Source of the DNA: Alphaproteobacteria bacterium
GTDB lineage: Bacteria > Pseudomonadota > Alphaproteobacteria > Micropepsales > Micropepsaceae
DNA length: 14,128 nt
Reading direction: 5' to 3'
Assembly: GCA_028869355.1 (NCBI GenBank)
Contig: JAGWSK010000109.1
Span: forward strand, 1 to 14,128
Notes under the pieces: generated by a model
Told to the model about the DNA's origin: nothing
Seen by the model: only the letters and a program-made list of their open reading frames with translations
Database searches by the model: none
Translations under genes and position numbers: made by a program
Shown here: positions 1-6,732 of the stretch, piece after piece
How positions within the stretch are numbered: position 1 is the first letter of the stretch
How the letters are laid out: each line of letters opens with the position of its first letter

Positions 1-356
1 GTTTGGCCGTTCGGGAGCGTGACCGCCATGAATTGGCCGCCATGCGTTCCGTCCTTGAGCGGATGAATCACGGCGGTGACTTTCATGCCCGGGGTCAAGG
101 TCTTCGGGACCCAGCCCTGACGGGCCAAGCCGCCCGGCGCGCCCATTTCGATGGCCCACTGCTCCGGCGTGCCCTGAGCATTCGGAACCATCATCAGAAT
201 CCAGCTATGCGGATTGGTCCACTGGAATTCCTTAACGGTGCCGTCCAGGGTGACCTTCTTTTCAGCATCGAACATGGCGAAGGAATGATGCGCAAAAGCC
301 GGGATCGAATACATGGCGATCGCGGCGCCCATCAGACCAAGTGCTTTAAATTTCAT
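1..356 (-). CDS. DUF6152-like small exported protein, 3' end cut by the window edge
   Basis: The frame opens at an ATG at 356 and reads without a stop to the left edge, giving 118 visible residues. Residues 1-22 form a classic signal peptide: a Lys-rich start, a hydrophobic core, and AFA before a likely signal peptidase I cut. The mature protein would then begin HHSFAMFD. The stretch VTLDGTVKEFQWTNPHSWI (about 35-53) matches what I recall of the DUF6152 family of small periplasmic proteins, whose function is unknown. The family is only slightly longer than the visible part, so probably only a few C-terminal residues are missing. A GAGGAGA Shine-Dalgarno at 362-368, 5 bases from the ATG, supports this start. 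It is transcribed away from the cold-shock gene. The family name is from memory and no function is claimed. Confidence 0.82.
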   Translation of the reverse strand, partial: MKFKALGLMGAAIAMYSIPAFAHHSFAMFDAEKKVTLDGTVKEFQWTNPHSWILMMVPNAQGTPEQWAIEMGAPGGLARQGWVPKTLTPGMKVTAVIHPLKDGTHGGQFMAVTLPNGQ

Positions 357-437
357 GTGCGTCTCCTCGTCGTGCGGCTTCCACCAGATCGTTCGGCGGC
401 AGAAGAATTCTGCGCCGATCACGATTGCGTAACAGCC

Positions 438-445
438 ATTTTATA
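438..445 (-). promoter_or_regulatory. Possible -10 element for the DUF6152-like gene
   Basis: Read on the minus strand, the sequence is TATAAAAT, about 80 bases upstream of the ATG at 356. It is the best AT-rich -10-like element in the divergent region 357-606. No convincing -35 hexamer lies at 16-18 bases, only a pyrimidine/T-rich stretch, so this is weak. Confidence 0.25.
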
Positions 446-606
446 GCACCGGCCCCAGGTGAAAAAAAGAGGCGAGTGCTTGGCGCTAGAAGGGCTGGTT
501 TTTCTGAGTCCTAAAAAATCAAGCACCATCTTGCCGCATGGGTCAAATCGGGAGCAAACTGTCTTAACTGGGAGATTTAGGGGCAGGGCGTCAATCGCAT
601 CGGCAA

Positions 607-1134
607 ATGATGGCAAATTTTGATCAATCGGCTCCCCGGTCCGGGTCCGGACCGCAGCGCGCGACCGTGAAGTGGTTTAATTCGGCGAAAGGTTTTGGCT
701 TTGTAACACTGGAAGACGGCTCGGACGCGTTTTGTCACGCTTCGGCCCTTTCCAGCCTTGCTTCGCCCGATTTGCCGCAGGGTGCCACCGTTTTGTGTGA
801 CGTGGCCCAGGGACAGCGCGGCATGCAAGTGACCCACGTCCATCGGGTCGATGCGCCCGTCGAGTCGCAAGCGCCGCGGGGCGCACCTCGCCCGCCACGC
901 GAGCGCGGACCGCGTGAGCCGAGCGGCGCCATGGGCGACGGCCACGTGAAATTCTTCAACGAGCAAAAAGGCTTTGGTTTCGTCGTGCCGGAATCCGGCG
1001 GGGCCGATGTCTATGTTCACGCCAGCGCATTGCGCCGCTCTGGTCTGTCCAGCCTGCTGCCTGAGCAAAAAGTGCGATTCTCGACTCGCCAGGGCATGAA
1101 GGGCGTCGAGGTCGATCGGATCGAACTCGCCTGA
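607..1134 (+). CDS. Protein with two cold-shock domains (CspA family)
   Basis: The 175-residue protein carries two cold-shock (OB-fold) nucleic-acid-binding domains. Domain 1 is about residues 18-82, with RNP1 KGFGFV at 28-33 and RNP2-like AFCHAS at 41-46. Domain 2 is about 110-174, with KGFGFV at 121-126 and VYVHAS at 135-140. They are joined by a Pro/Arg-rich, probably disordered linker at 83-109. Such proteins bind single-stranded RNA or DNA and can act as RNA chaperones; tandem-domain versions are common in alphaproteobacteria, single-domain ones of about 70 residues elsewhere. The role in cold or stationary phase is inferred. Two adjacent ATG codons (607, 610) could start it, and the nearest purine-rich tract (579-588) is rather far upstream, so initiation context is weak. 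It ends 2 bp before the end of the convergent exporter gene. Confidence 0.93.
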   Translation: MMANFDQSAPRSGSGPQRATVKWFNSAKGFGFVTLEDGSDAFCHASALSSLASPDLPQGATVLCDVAQGQRGMQVTHVHRVDAPVESQAPRGAPRPPRERGPREPSGAMGDGHVKFFNEQKGFGFVVPESGGADVYVHASALRRSGLSSLLPEQKVRFSTRQGMKGVEVDRIELA

Positions 1135-1136
1135 TC

Positions 1137-3050
1137 CTATTCCGCAGCGCCGGCGAATCTGGGTAGCGGCTCCGGCCGCTCGCCGCGCAGATTTTCCGGA
1201 TCGCCTTCTACCTCTTTGAGCCGCTCGCGGACTTCGGCGGCTTCCTTCTGCCGGTTCCACATCGCCGCATAGGCGCCACCGCGCGCCACCAGCTCGGCAT
1301 GCCGGCCGCGCTCGACAATCCGGCCCTTGTCCAGCACCAGGATTTCATCGGCGTCAACGATCGTCGACAGCCGGTGTGCGATCACCAGCGTGGTGCGATT
1401 CGCAGAGACCAGTTTCAATGCCGACTGGATCTCGCGCTCGGTATGCGTATCGAGCGCCGAAGTCGCCTCATCGAGCAGCAGGATCGGCGGGTTTTTGAGC
1501 AGCGTACGCGCAATGGCGACGCGCTGCTTTTCGCCTCCGGACAGTTTCAATCCGCGCTCGCCGACCATGCTGTCATAGCCGGCGGGAAGCTCGCAGATGA
1601 TACGGTCGATCTGCGCAAGGCGCGCCGCTTCAAGAATTTCGTCCGTGGGCGCACCGATCCGCCCATAGGCGATGTTGTAGTGGATGGTATCGTTGAACAG
1701 CACAGTGTCCTGGGGGACGATTCCTATCGCCGCGCGCAACGAGTTCTGCGTGACATTGCGAATGTCCTGACCATCAATCGTCACGCTGCCGGATTCGATG
1801 TCGTAAAACCGGTAGAGAATACGCGAAATGGTGGACTTTCCGGCGCCCGTCGGGCCGACCACGGCAACGGTCTTGCCGGCCGGCACCTTGAAGCTGATGC
1901 CCTTCAGAATCGTGCGGTCGGAGTCATAGGAAAAGACCACATTATCGAAGCGGATTTCACCCGCCGTCACCTGCAGCGGCGTCGCGCCCGGCCGGTCCTG
2001 CACTTCCTCCGGCCGGTTCAACAGCGCAAACATGTTTTCCATGTCGATCAGGCCCTGCGAAATATCCCGGTAGACCGTCCCCAGCAGGTTGAGCGGAATG
2101 AACAGCTGAACCAGCAGGGCGTTCGCCATCACGAGATCACCGACGGTGAGGCTTCCGTTCTTCACGCCGGCCGCGCCAAGCGCCATCACGGCAATCAGTC
2201 CGAGCGAGGCGATCACGCCCTGCCCGGTGTTGAGGACCGAAAGCGATGTCTGGGTGATAATCGAGGCCTGTGCGTATTTTTCCATCGAGGCGTCGAACCG
2301 CGCCTCTTCATGCGCCTCGGCATTGAAATACTTCACCGTCTCATAATTGAGCAGGCTGTCCACCGCCTTGGTATTCGCTTCATTGTCCGAATCGTTCATC
2401 GCGCGGCGGATATGCATGCGCCAGCGCGTCACCATGAACGTGAACTGCATATAGGCAGCGATCATCACGGCTGTGGCGACGACAAACCATGCATTGAGGC
2501 GCCACAGCATCAGTGCACAGATGAATATGAGCTGGAGAATGGTCGGAAAAATATTGAAGATCGCCAGCGTCAGCAGGCGATCTATCGCCTTGGTGCCGCG
2601 GTCGATGACACGCGACAGCCCGCCCGTGCGCCGCTCGAGGTGAAAGCGCAGCGACATCGCGTGCAGGTGGTGGAAGGTCTCGACCGCCAGAACACGCAAC
2701 GCATGGTAGCAGACCTTGGCGAAAACGCCGTCGCGCAGCTGCGCCAGCGCCTGCATCAGGATGCGGGCGATGCCGTAGGCAGCGATCAGCGCCAGCGGAA
2801 CCGCAATGGCGATGTCTGCGGGGCGTCCCTGCAGACGGTCCACCGCCAGTCCGAAAAAATACGGCGAAATCACTGTGACGATCGGGGATAGAACCAGGAA
2901 CACCATGGATATGGCGACACGCCACTTCAGGTCCGGCCGCCCCGGCGGCCACAAATAGGGCATCAGCTTGAGCAATGGCTGAAAGCTCGGCGGCGCATTG
3001 CTGTAGGCGCCACCTTTCAACGATTTGCCGCCATAACCATAGGAAGACAT
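1137..3050 (-). CDS. Atm1-type ABC exporter (fused permease and ATPase, half-transporter)
   Basis: This inner-membrane half-transporter has 637 residues from the ATG at 3050. The N-terminal half carries hydrophobic membrane segments, and the C-terminal half is an ABC ATPase: Walker A GPTGAGKST (399-407), signature LSGGEKQ (503-509), Walker B ILLLDEA (523-529), H-loop His559. The permease stretches ERRTGGLSRVIDRG (about 139-152) and YFNAEAHEEARFD are typical of the Atm1/HMT1 group. Characterised members export glutathione-linked sulfur or metal conjugates, linking them to Fe-S biogenesis and heavy-metal tolerance. It would act as a homodimer. The frame extends to a GTG at 3095, but I prefer the ATG at 3050 because MSSYGYGG looks like the natural N-terminus and a promoter-like pair lies just upstream. 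The cargo cannot be read from sequence. A general lipid or drug exporter is less likely. Confidence 0.92.
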   Translation of the reverse strand: MSSYGYGGKSLKGGAYSNAPPSFQPLLKLMPYLWPPGRPDLKWRVAISMVFLVLSPIVTVISPYFFGLAVDRLQGRPADIAIAVPLALIAAYGIARILMQALAQLRDGVFAKVCYHALRVLAVETFHHLHAMSLRFHLERRTGGLSRVIDRGTKAIDRLLTLAIFNIFPTILQLIFICALMLWRLNAWFVVATAVMIAAYMQFTFMVTRWRMHIRRAMNDSDNEANTKAVDSLLNYETVKYFNAEAHEEARFDASMEKYAQASIITQTSLSVLNTGQGVIASLGLIAVMALGAAGVKNGSLTVGDLVMANALLVQLFIPLNLLGTVYRDISQGLIDMENMFALLNRPEEVQDRPGATPLQVTAGEIRFDNVVFSYDSDRTILKGISFKVPAGKTVAVVGPTGAGKSTISRILYRFYDIESGSVTIDGQDIRNVTQNSLRAAIGIVPQDTVLFNDTIHYNIAYGRIGAPTDEILEAARLAQIDRIICELPAGYDSMVGERGLKLSGGEKQRVAIARTLLKNPPILLLDEATSALDTHTEREIQSALKLVSANRTTLVIAHRLSTIVDADEILVLDKGRIVERGRHAELVARGGAYAAMWNRQKEAAEVRERLKEVEGDPENLRGERPEPLPRFAGAAE

Positions 3051-3113
3051 CGTTTCGTCCCAATTATTGCACGCCCGGAACCCACAGGCCGCCACCGTGG
3101 TTTTGTCTCAAGG

Positions 3114-3143
3114 TTTAGACGGCCGGCGACCCCGCTGTGTCAA
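3114..3143 (-). promoter_or_regulatory. Putative promoter of the Atm1-type exporter gene
   Basis: On the minus strand a perfect TTGACA -35 (3143-3138) is followed after 18 bases by TCTAAA (3119-3114), which matches 4 of 6 positions of a -10 box. A start near 3107 would leave a leader of about 57 bases before the ATG at 3050. The spacing is one base longer than ideal. Confidence 0.45.
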
Positions 3144-3156
3144 TTCTGAAACCTAT

Positions 3157-3177
3157 TCACGCCATAATTTGGCGTGA
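3157..3177. promoter_or_regulatory. Perfect inverted repeat, candidate operator between exporter and LOG gene
   Basis: The arms TCACGCCA (3157-3164) and TGGCGTGA (3170-3177) are exact reverse complements separated by TAATT. The left arm and spacer include CATAAT (3163-3168), which resembles a -10 box for the rightward LOG gene, whose ATG is at 3199. The repeat also lies just upstream of the TTGACA of the leftward exporter gene. That placement fits a dimeric repressor or dual regulator. No specific regulator is proposed, and a short RNA hairpin is the alternative. Confidence 0.5.
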
Positions 3178-3187
3178 TTCGGGCGTC

Positions 3188-3192
3188 TAAGG
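3188..3192 (+). promoter_or_regulatory. Ribosome binding site that fixes the LOG gene start
   Basis: TAAGG lies 6 bases before the ATG at 3199. An in-frame TTG at 3193 directly abuts this site and would leave no spacing, so the ATG is the better start. Confidence 0.6.
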
Positions 3193-3198
3193 TTGCAT

Positions 3199-3840
3199 AT
3201 GAAAAAAATCACACCATCCAAATTGTCACTGCGTTCGACAATCTGCGTCTTTTGCGGCAGCTCACATGGCGCCGATCCGGTTTTCACCGAAGCTGCACGC
3301 GAGTTCGGCCGGCAGATGGTCGAGGCCGGATTTGACCTCGTATTCGGAGGGGGCGGCGTCGGTCTGATGGGCGAAGTCGCGCTTTCGGTTGCCAGGTCGG
3401 GGGGACAAATCCTCGGGGTCATTCCCACCTTTCTGCGCCACGTCGAACCGCCGCTTCGGGTCGCTTCCCAGATCCTCGTGACCGAAAGCATGAACGAACG
3501 GAAAGCGAAGATGACGGCGGCCGCCGGCGGCTTTGCGGTATTGCCCGGCGGCCTCGGGACGCTCGATGAATTTGCCGAAGTGCTCACCGGGGCGCAGCTA
3601 AGGCTGCACAGCAAACCAATCGTGCTGGTGAACATCAAGAATTACTACGCGCCCCTGGTCGCACTGCTCGAGCACTTCGTTGCCGAAGGTTTTGCCGGCG
3701 CGCATGTGACGGAAATCTACCACGTTGCTCCGACCGTTGAAGATGCCATTGCCATCTTCAAGGCCGATCGCGATGCGCGCGATTCCCGCACGCCGGCGAA
3801 TGGCGGTCATGCCCTTCAGGCGGGCGCGCCGTCGCGGTAA
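3199..3840 (+). CDS. LOG family nucleotide 5'-monophosphate phosphoribohydrolase (TIGR00730 type)
   Basis: This cytosolic Rossmann-fold protein has 213 residues, normal for the family. It shows the LOG/lysine-decarboxylase-like hallmarks: CVFCGSS near the N-terminus, GGGGVGLMG at 50-58, the MNERK stretch containing Arg101, and PGGLGTLDE at 116-124 with the presumed catalytic Glu124. Characterised relatives cleave ribose 5-phosphate from nucleoside monophosphates, releasing a base; in plants and some bacteria the product is active cytokinin. Which nucleotide is used here is unknown, and housekeeping nucleotide salvage is as likely as cytokinin production. The old label 'lysine decarboxylase' would be wrong. 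The gene is divergent from the exporter gene, with the palindrome at 3157-3177 between them. Its last 25 bases overlap the 3' end of convergent cimA. Confidence 0.92.
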   Translation: MKKITPSKLSLRSTICVFCGSSHGADPVFTEAAREFGRQMVEAGFDLVFGGGGVGLMGEVALSVARSGGQILGVIPTFLRHVEPPLRVASQILVTESMNERKAKMTAAAGGFAVLPGGLGTLDEFAEVLTGAQLRLHSKPIVLVNIKNYYAPLVALLEHFVAEGFAGAHVTEIYHVAPTVEDAIAIFKADRDARDSRTPANGGHALQAGAPSR

Positions 3841-5408
3841 AGCTTGTAGCAGATCGAATCGGACAGCGCTTCGAAGGACGCGTCAACGATGTTTTCCGAA
3901 ACACCGACCGTGGACCAGCGATTGCCATTGCCATCGGCGCTTTCGATCATCACGCGCGTCACCGCCTCGGTGCCGCCGGTCAGGATACGGACTTTGTAAT
4001 CGACGAGGCGCAGGTCCTGGAGGTAGGCAGAATAGCGCCCCAGGTCCTTGCGCAATGCATGATCCAGTGCATTCACCGGCCCGTTGCCCGTGCCGACATT
4101 GTGGAAGTTTTCGCCGGCAGCGCTGACTTTCACCACCGCTTCCGAGACTGTGACCAGATCTCCGATTGCGTTGTGCCGGCGTTCGACCATGACGCGAAAA
4201 CTTTCGACTGTGAAATAGGTCGGCACCTGACCGAGCGCGCGGCGCGCGAGCAATTCAAATGATGCTTCCGCTCCATCATAGGCATAGCCGAGAAATTCGC
4301 GGCTCTTCACATCGTCCAGCAGGCGCGCAATCCGTTTGTCGGAAGGCTGGACTTCGATCCCGAGCGCCGCGAGCCGCGCCAATATGGTCGATCGCCCGGC
4401 CTGGTCGGACACCAGGATGACACGCTGATTGCCGACCAATTCCGGCGCCACATGTTCGTAGGTACGCGGGTCTTTCTGGACTGCAGAAACATGCAGGCCG
4501 CCCTTGTGCGCAAAGGCTGACGGTCCGACATAGGGGGCGTGGCGATCCGGGGCGCGGTTCAGGATTTCGTCCAGCAGCCGCGACACTGCCGTCAATTGCT
4601 TCAGGGCTCCTGCCTCGACACCCGTTTCAAATTGCGACGCATAGGGCTGCTTCAGCATCAGACCGGCGAGGATGGAGCAGAGATTCGCATTGCCGCAACG
4701 CTCACCCAATCCGTTAAGCGTGCCCTGGACCTGCCGCGCGCCCGCCCGAACCGCCGCAAGGCTGACGGCAACCGCCTGCTCCGTATCGTTATGCGCGTGA
4801 ATCCCGAGGCGCGCCTGCGGCAGCCGCGCTCCGACCTCGGAGACGATGCGGTAAACGTCTTCCGGAAGCGTGCCACCATTGGTGTCGCAAAGAACCAGCC
4901 AGCTTGCGCCGGCGTCTTGGGCCGCTTGTACTGCCGACAGCGCGTAATCCGGATTGGCGCGCCAACCGTCGAAAAAATGCTCGGCATCGAACAGCACTTC
5001 GCGCACCGACGCAGCCAGCGCGACAGAATCGGCGATGTTGTCAAGATTCTCAACGCGGGAAATACCAAGCGCAACATCGACCTGGTAATCCCAGGCCTTG
5101 CCGACCAGACACAACGCGTCTGCGCGTGACGAAAGCAATGCCGCAAGGCCGGGATCGTTCGCCGCGCTGCGTCCGGCGCGCTTGGTCATTCCGAATGCGG
5201 TAAACCGCGCCCGCGCCAATCTCGGCGGTTCGGCGAAAAACGCATCGTCCGTTGGATTGGCCCCGGGCCAGCCGCCTTCGACATAATCCACGCCGAGGCG
5301 GTCAAGCGCTTCGGCAATGCTCCGCTTGTCCTCGGCCGAAAAGTCGACGCCCTGGGTCTGCGCGCCGTCACGCAAGGTCGTGTCGTATAGCGTGATGCGG
5401 TCCTTCAC
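3816..5408 (-). CDS. cimA: (R)-citramalate synthase
   Basis: The enzyme condenses acetyl-CoA with pyruvate to (R)-citramalate, the entry to threonine-independent 2-oxobutanoate and isoleucine synthesis. Its 530 residues show a DRE-TIM metallolyase barrel: TLRDGAQ at 11-17 (catalytic Arg13, metal ligand Asp14), HAHND at 204-208 (metal His204 and His206), NGLGERCGN at 232-240, and AHKGGLH at 300-306. A LeuA-type regulatory domain occupies about 400-525, where branched-chain feedback would act. Length and motifs fit the TIGR00977 citramalate synthase group better than 2-isopropylmalate or homocitrate synthase. The start is a GTG at 5408, overlapping the cysS stop as GTGA and preceded by a strong Shine-Dalgarno. 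The gene runs 25 bp into the convergent LOG gene, leaving no room for a separate terminator. Confidence 0.93.
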   Translation of the reverse strand: MKDRITLYDTTLRDGAQTQGVDFSAEDKRSIAEALDRLGVDYVEGGWPGANPTDDAFFAEPPRLARARFTAFGMTKRAGRSAANDPGLAALLSSRADALCLVGKAWDYQVDVALGISRVENLDNIADSVALAASVREVLFDAEHFFDGWRANPDYALSAVQAAQDAGASWLVLCDTNGGTLPEDVYRIVSEVGARLPQARLGIHAHNDTEQAVAVSLAAVRAGARQVQGTLNGLGERCGNANLCSILAGLMLKQPYASQFETGVEAGALKQLTAVSRLLDEILNRAPDRHAPYVGPSAFAHKGGLHVSAVQKDPRTYEHVAPELVGNQRVILVSDQAGRSTILARLAALGIEVQPSDKRIARLLDDVKSREFLGYAYDGAEASFELLARRALGQVPTYFTVESFRVMVERRHNAIGDLVTVSEAVVKVSAAGENFHNVGTGNGPVNALDHALRKDLGRYSAYLQDLRLVDYKVRILTGGTEAVTRVMIESADGNGNRWSTVGVSENIVDASFEALSDSICYKLYRDGAPA

Positions 5409-6715
5409 CGCTTCACCTCCCAGGTGGTTCCGTCAGGGCCATCCTTGAGCAGGATTCCCTTCCCGGCCAGATCATCGCGGATGCGGTCGGCTTCGGTGAA
5501 ACTGCGGTTCTTGCGCGCGGCAGCGCGTGCCACAATTGCATCGGCGATCGCAACCGGATCCATCGGAGGCTTTGCCGCGATACGATCCTGAACGCAAGAG
5601 AAGCCGAGAAGCCCAAGCCCGCCCGCAAGGTCCACGTCCCTGGCCCGATGCAGTTCGGATAATGCCAGCGGCGTGTTCAAATCATCGCACAGCGCTTCCA
5701 GGAAATCGGCGCTCACTGCGGTCGCAAGCACCGGCTCGGCAACCGCGTAAAACCGTTCCAGCGCCGTCCAGCTTTCCTTGAGGCCATGAAATGTCCAGTT
5801 CATCGGCTGCCGGTAATGTGTTCGAAGCATGTTGAATCGCAGCACCTCGCCCGGCCAATCCTTCAGTAGATCGCGAATGGTGAAAAAATTCCCCAGACTC
5901 TTGGACATTTTTTCGCCTTCCACCTGCAGGAACCCGTTGTGTATCCAGGTCCTTGCCAGCGGAGCGCCGTGGTGGACGCTTTCCGACTGCGCGATTTCAT
6001 TTTCGTGGTGCGGGAAGACAAGATCGATGCCGCCGCCATGAATATCGAAGGAATCGCCGAGCAGCGATTCCGCCATGGCCGAACATTCGATGTGCCATCC
6101 CGGACGGCCGCGGCCCCAGGGTGACTCCCAGCCCGGCTGATCGCCCGAAGATGGCTTCCACAACACAAAGTCCATCGGGTTCATTTTGTAGGGCGCCACT
6201 TCGACCCGCGCGCCGGCCATCATTTCGTCCAGCGAACGCCGTGCCAGCTTGCCGTAATCCGGTTTAGACCCAACATCGAACAGCACATGGCCTTCCGCCG
6301 AATAGGCATGACCGGAATCGATCAGCCGGCGGATCATTGCAATCATTGCCGGAATGTATTCCGTCGCCCGCGGTTCGTGCGTCGGTGGCAGGCATCCGAG
6401 TGCCGTTACGTCCTCGTGAAATTGCCGCGCAGTGCGCACCGTCAGTTCGGAAATTGCGACACCCTCTTCCGCCGCGCGCGACATGATCTTGTCGTCGACA
6501 TCGGTGATGTTGCGGGCATAAGTGACATGCGCGTCGCCATAGACATGGCGCAGCAACCGGAACAGCACATCAAACACGATCTGCGGACGAGCATTGCCGA
6601 TATGGGCGAAGTCGTAAACCGTGGGGCCGCAGACATAGAGGCGGATACTGGACGGATCGAGCGGGCTGAACTCCTCCTTCGTGTGCGACAGCGTGTTGTA
6701 CAGGCGCAGCATCAT
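5405..6715 (-). CDS. cysS: Cysteinyl-tRNA synthetase
   Basis: This cytosolic class I aminoacyl-tRNA synthetase charges tRNA-Cys with cysteine using ATP. In its 436 residues, HIGN (38-41) and KMSKS (269-273) are the ATP-binding signatures. Cys29, Cys211 (in GWHIEC), His236 and Glu240 (in FPHHENE) match the zinc ligands that recognise the cysteine thiol in the E. coli enzyme. The C-terminal part holds the anticodon-binding region, and the protein is slightly shorter than the usual 460 or so residues. Two ATGs in tandem (6715, 6712) could start it; a GAGAA sits just upstream and gives better spacing to the second. It begins 17 bases after the nadE stop and overlaps cimA by four bases, so the three genes very likely form one operon. 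Confidence 0.96.
   Translation of the reverse strand: MMLRLYNTLSHTKEEFSPLDPSSIRLYVCGPTVYDFAHIGNARPQIVFDVLFRLLRHVYGDAHVTYARNITDVDDKIMSRAAEEGVAISELTVRTARQFHEDVTALGCLPPTHEPRATEYIPAMIAMIRRLIDSGHAYSAEGHVLFDVGSKPDYGKLARRSLDEMMAGARVEVAPYKMNPMDFVLWKPSSGDQPGWESPWGRGRPGWHIECSAMAESLLGDSFDIHGGGIDLVFPHHENEIAQSESVHHGAPLARTWIHNGFLQVEGEKMSKSLGNFFTIRDLLKDWPGEVLRFNMLRTHYRQPMNWTFHGLKESWTALERFYAVAEPVLATAVSADFLEALCDDLNTPLALSELHRARDVDLAGGLGLLGFSCVQDRIAAKPPMDPVAIADAIVARAAARKNRSFTEADRIRDDLAGKGILLKDGPDGTTWEVKR
5414..5420 (-). promoter_or_regulatory. Strong ribosome binding site for cimA inside the end of cysS
   Basis: The minus strand reads GGAGGTG, 5 bases before the GTG at 5408. This near-perfect Shine-Dalgarno lies within the last codons of cysS. 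It decides the GTG start and suggests translation of cimA is coupled to that of cysS. Confidence 0.75.
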
Positions 6716-6732
6716 GGGATTCTCATAACCCC

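Noticed and set aside
3..446. 147-codon plus-strand frame at the left edge
   Set aside because: It is antisense to the DUF6152-like gene, which has a signal peptide, family motif and good ribosome site.
419..616. 65-codon minus-strand frame in the divergent region before the cold-shock gene
   Set aside because: No ribosome site, no domain, mixed composition; it overlaps the start of the cold-shock gene and its probable promoter region.
1299..2891. 530-codon open frame on the plus strand
   Set aside because: It lies entirely antisense to the exporter gene, is rich in Arg, His and Gln as expected for a mirror frame of GC-rich coding DNA, and shows no domain.
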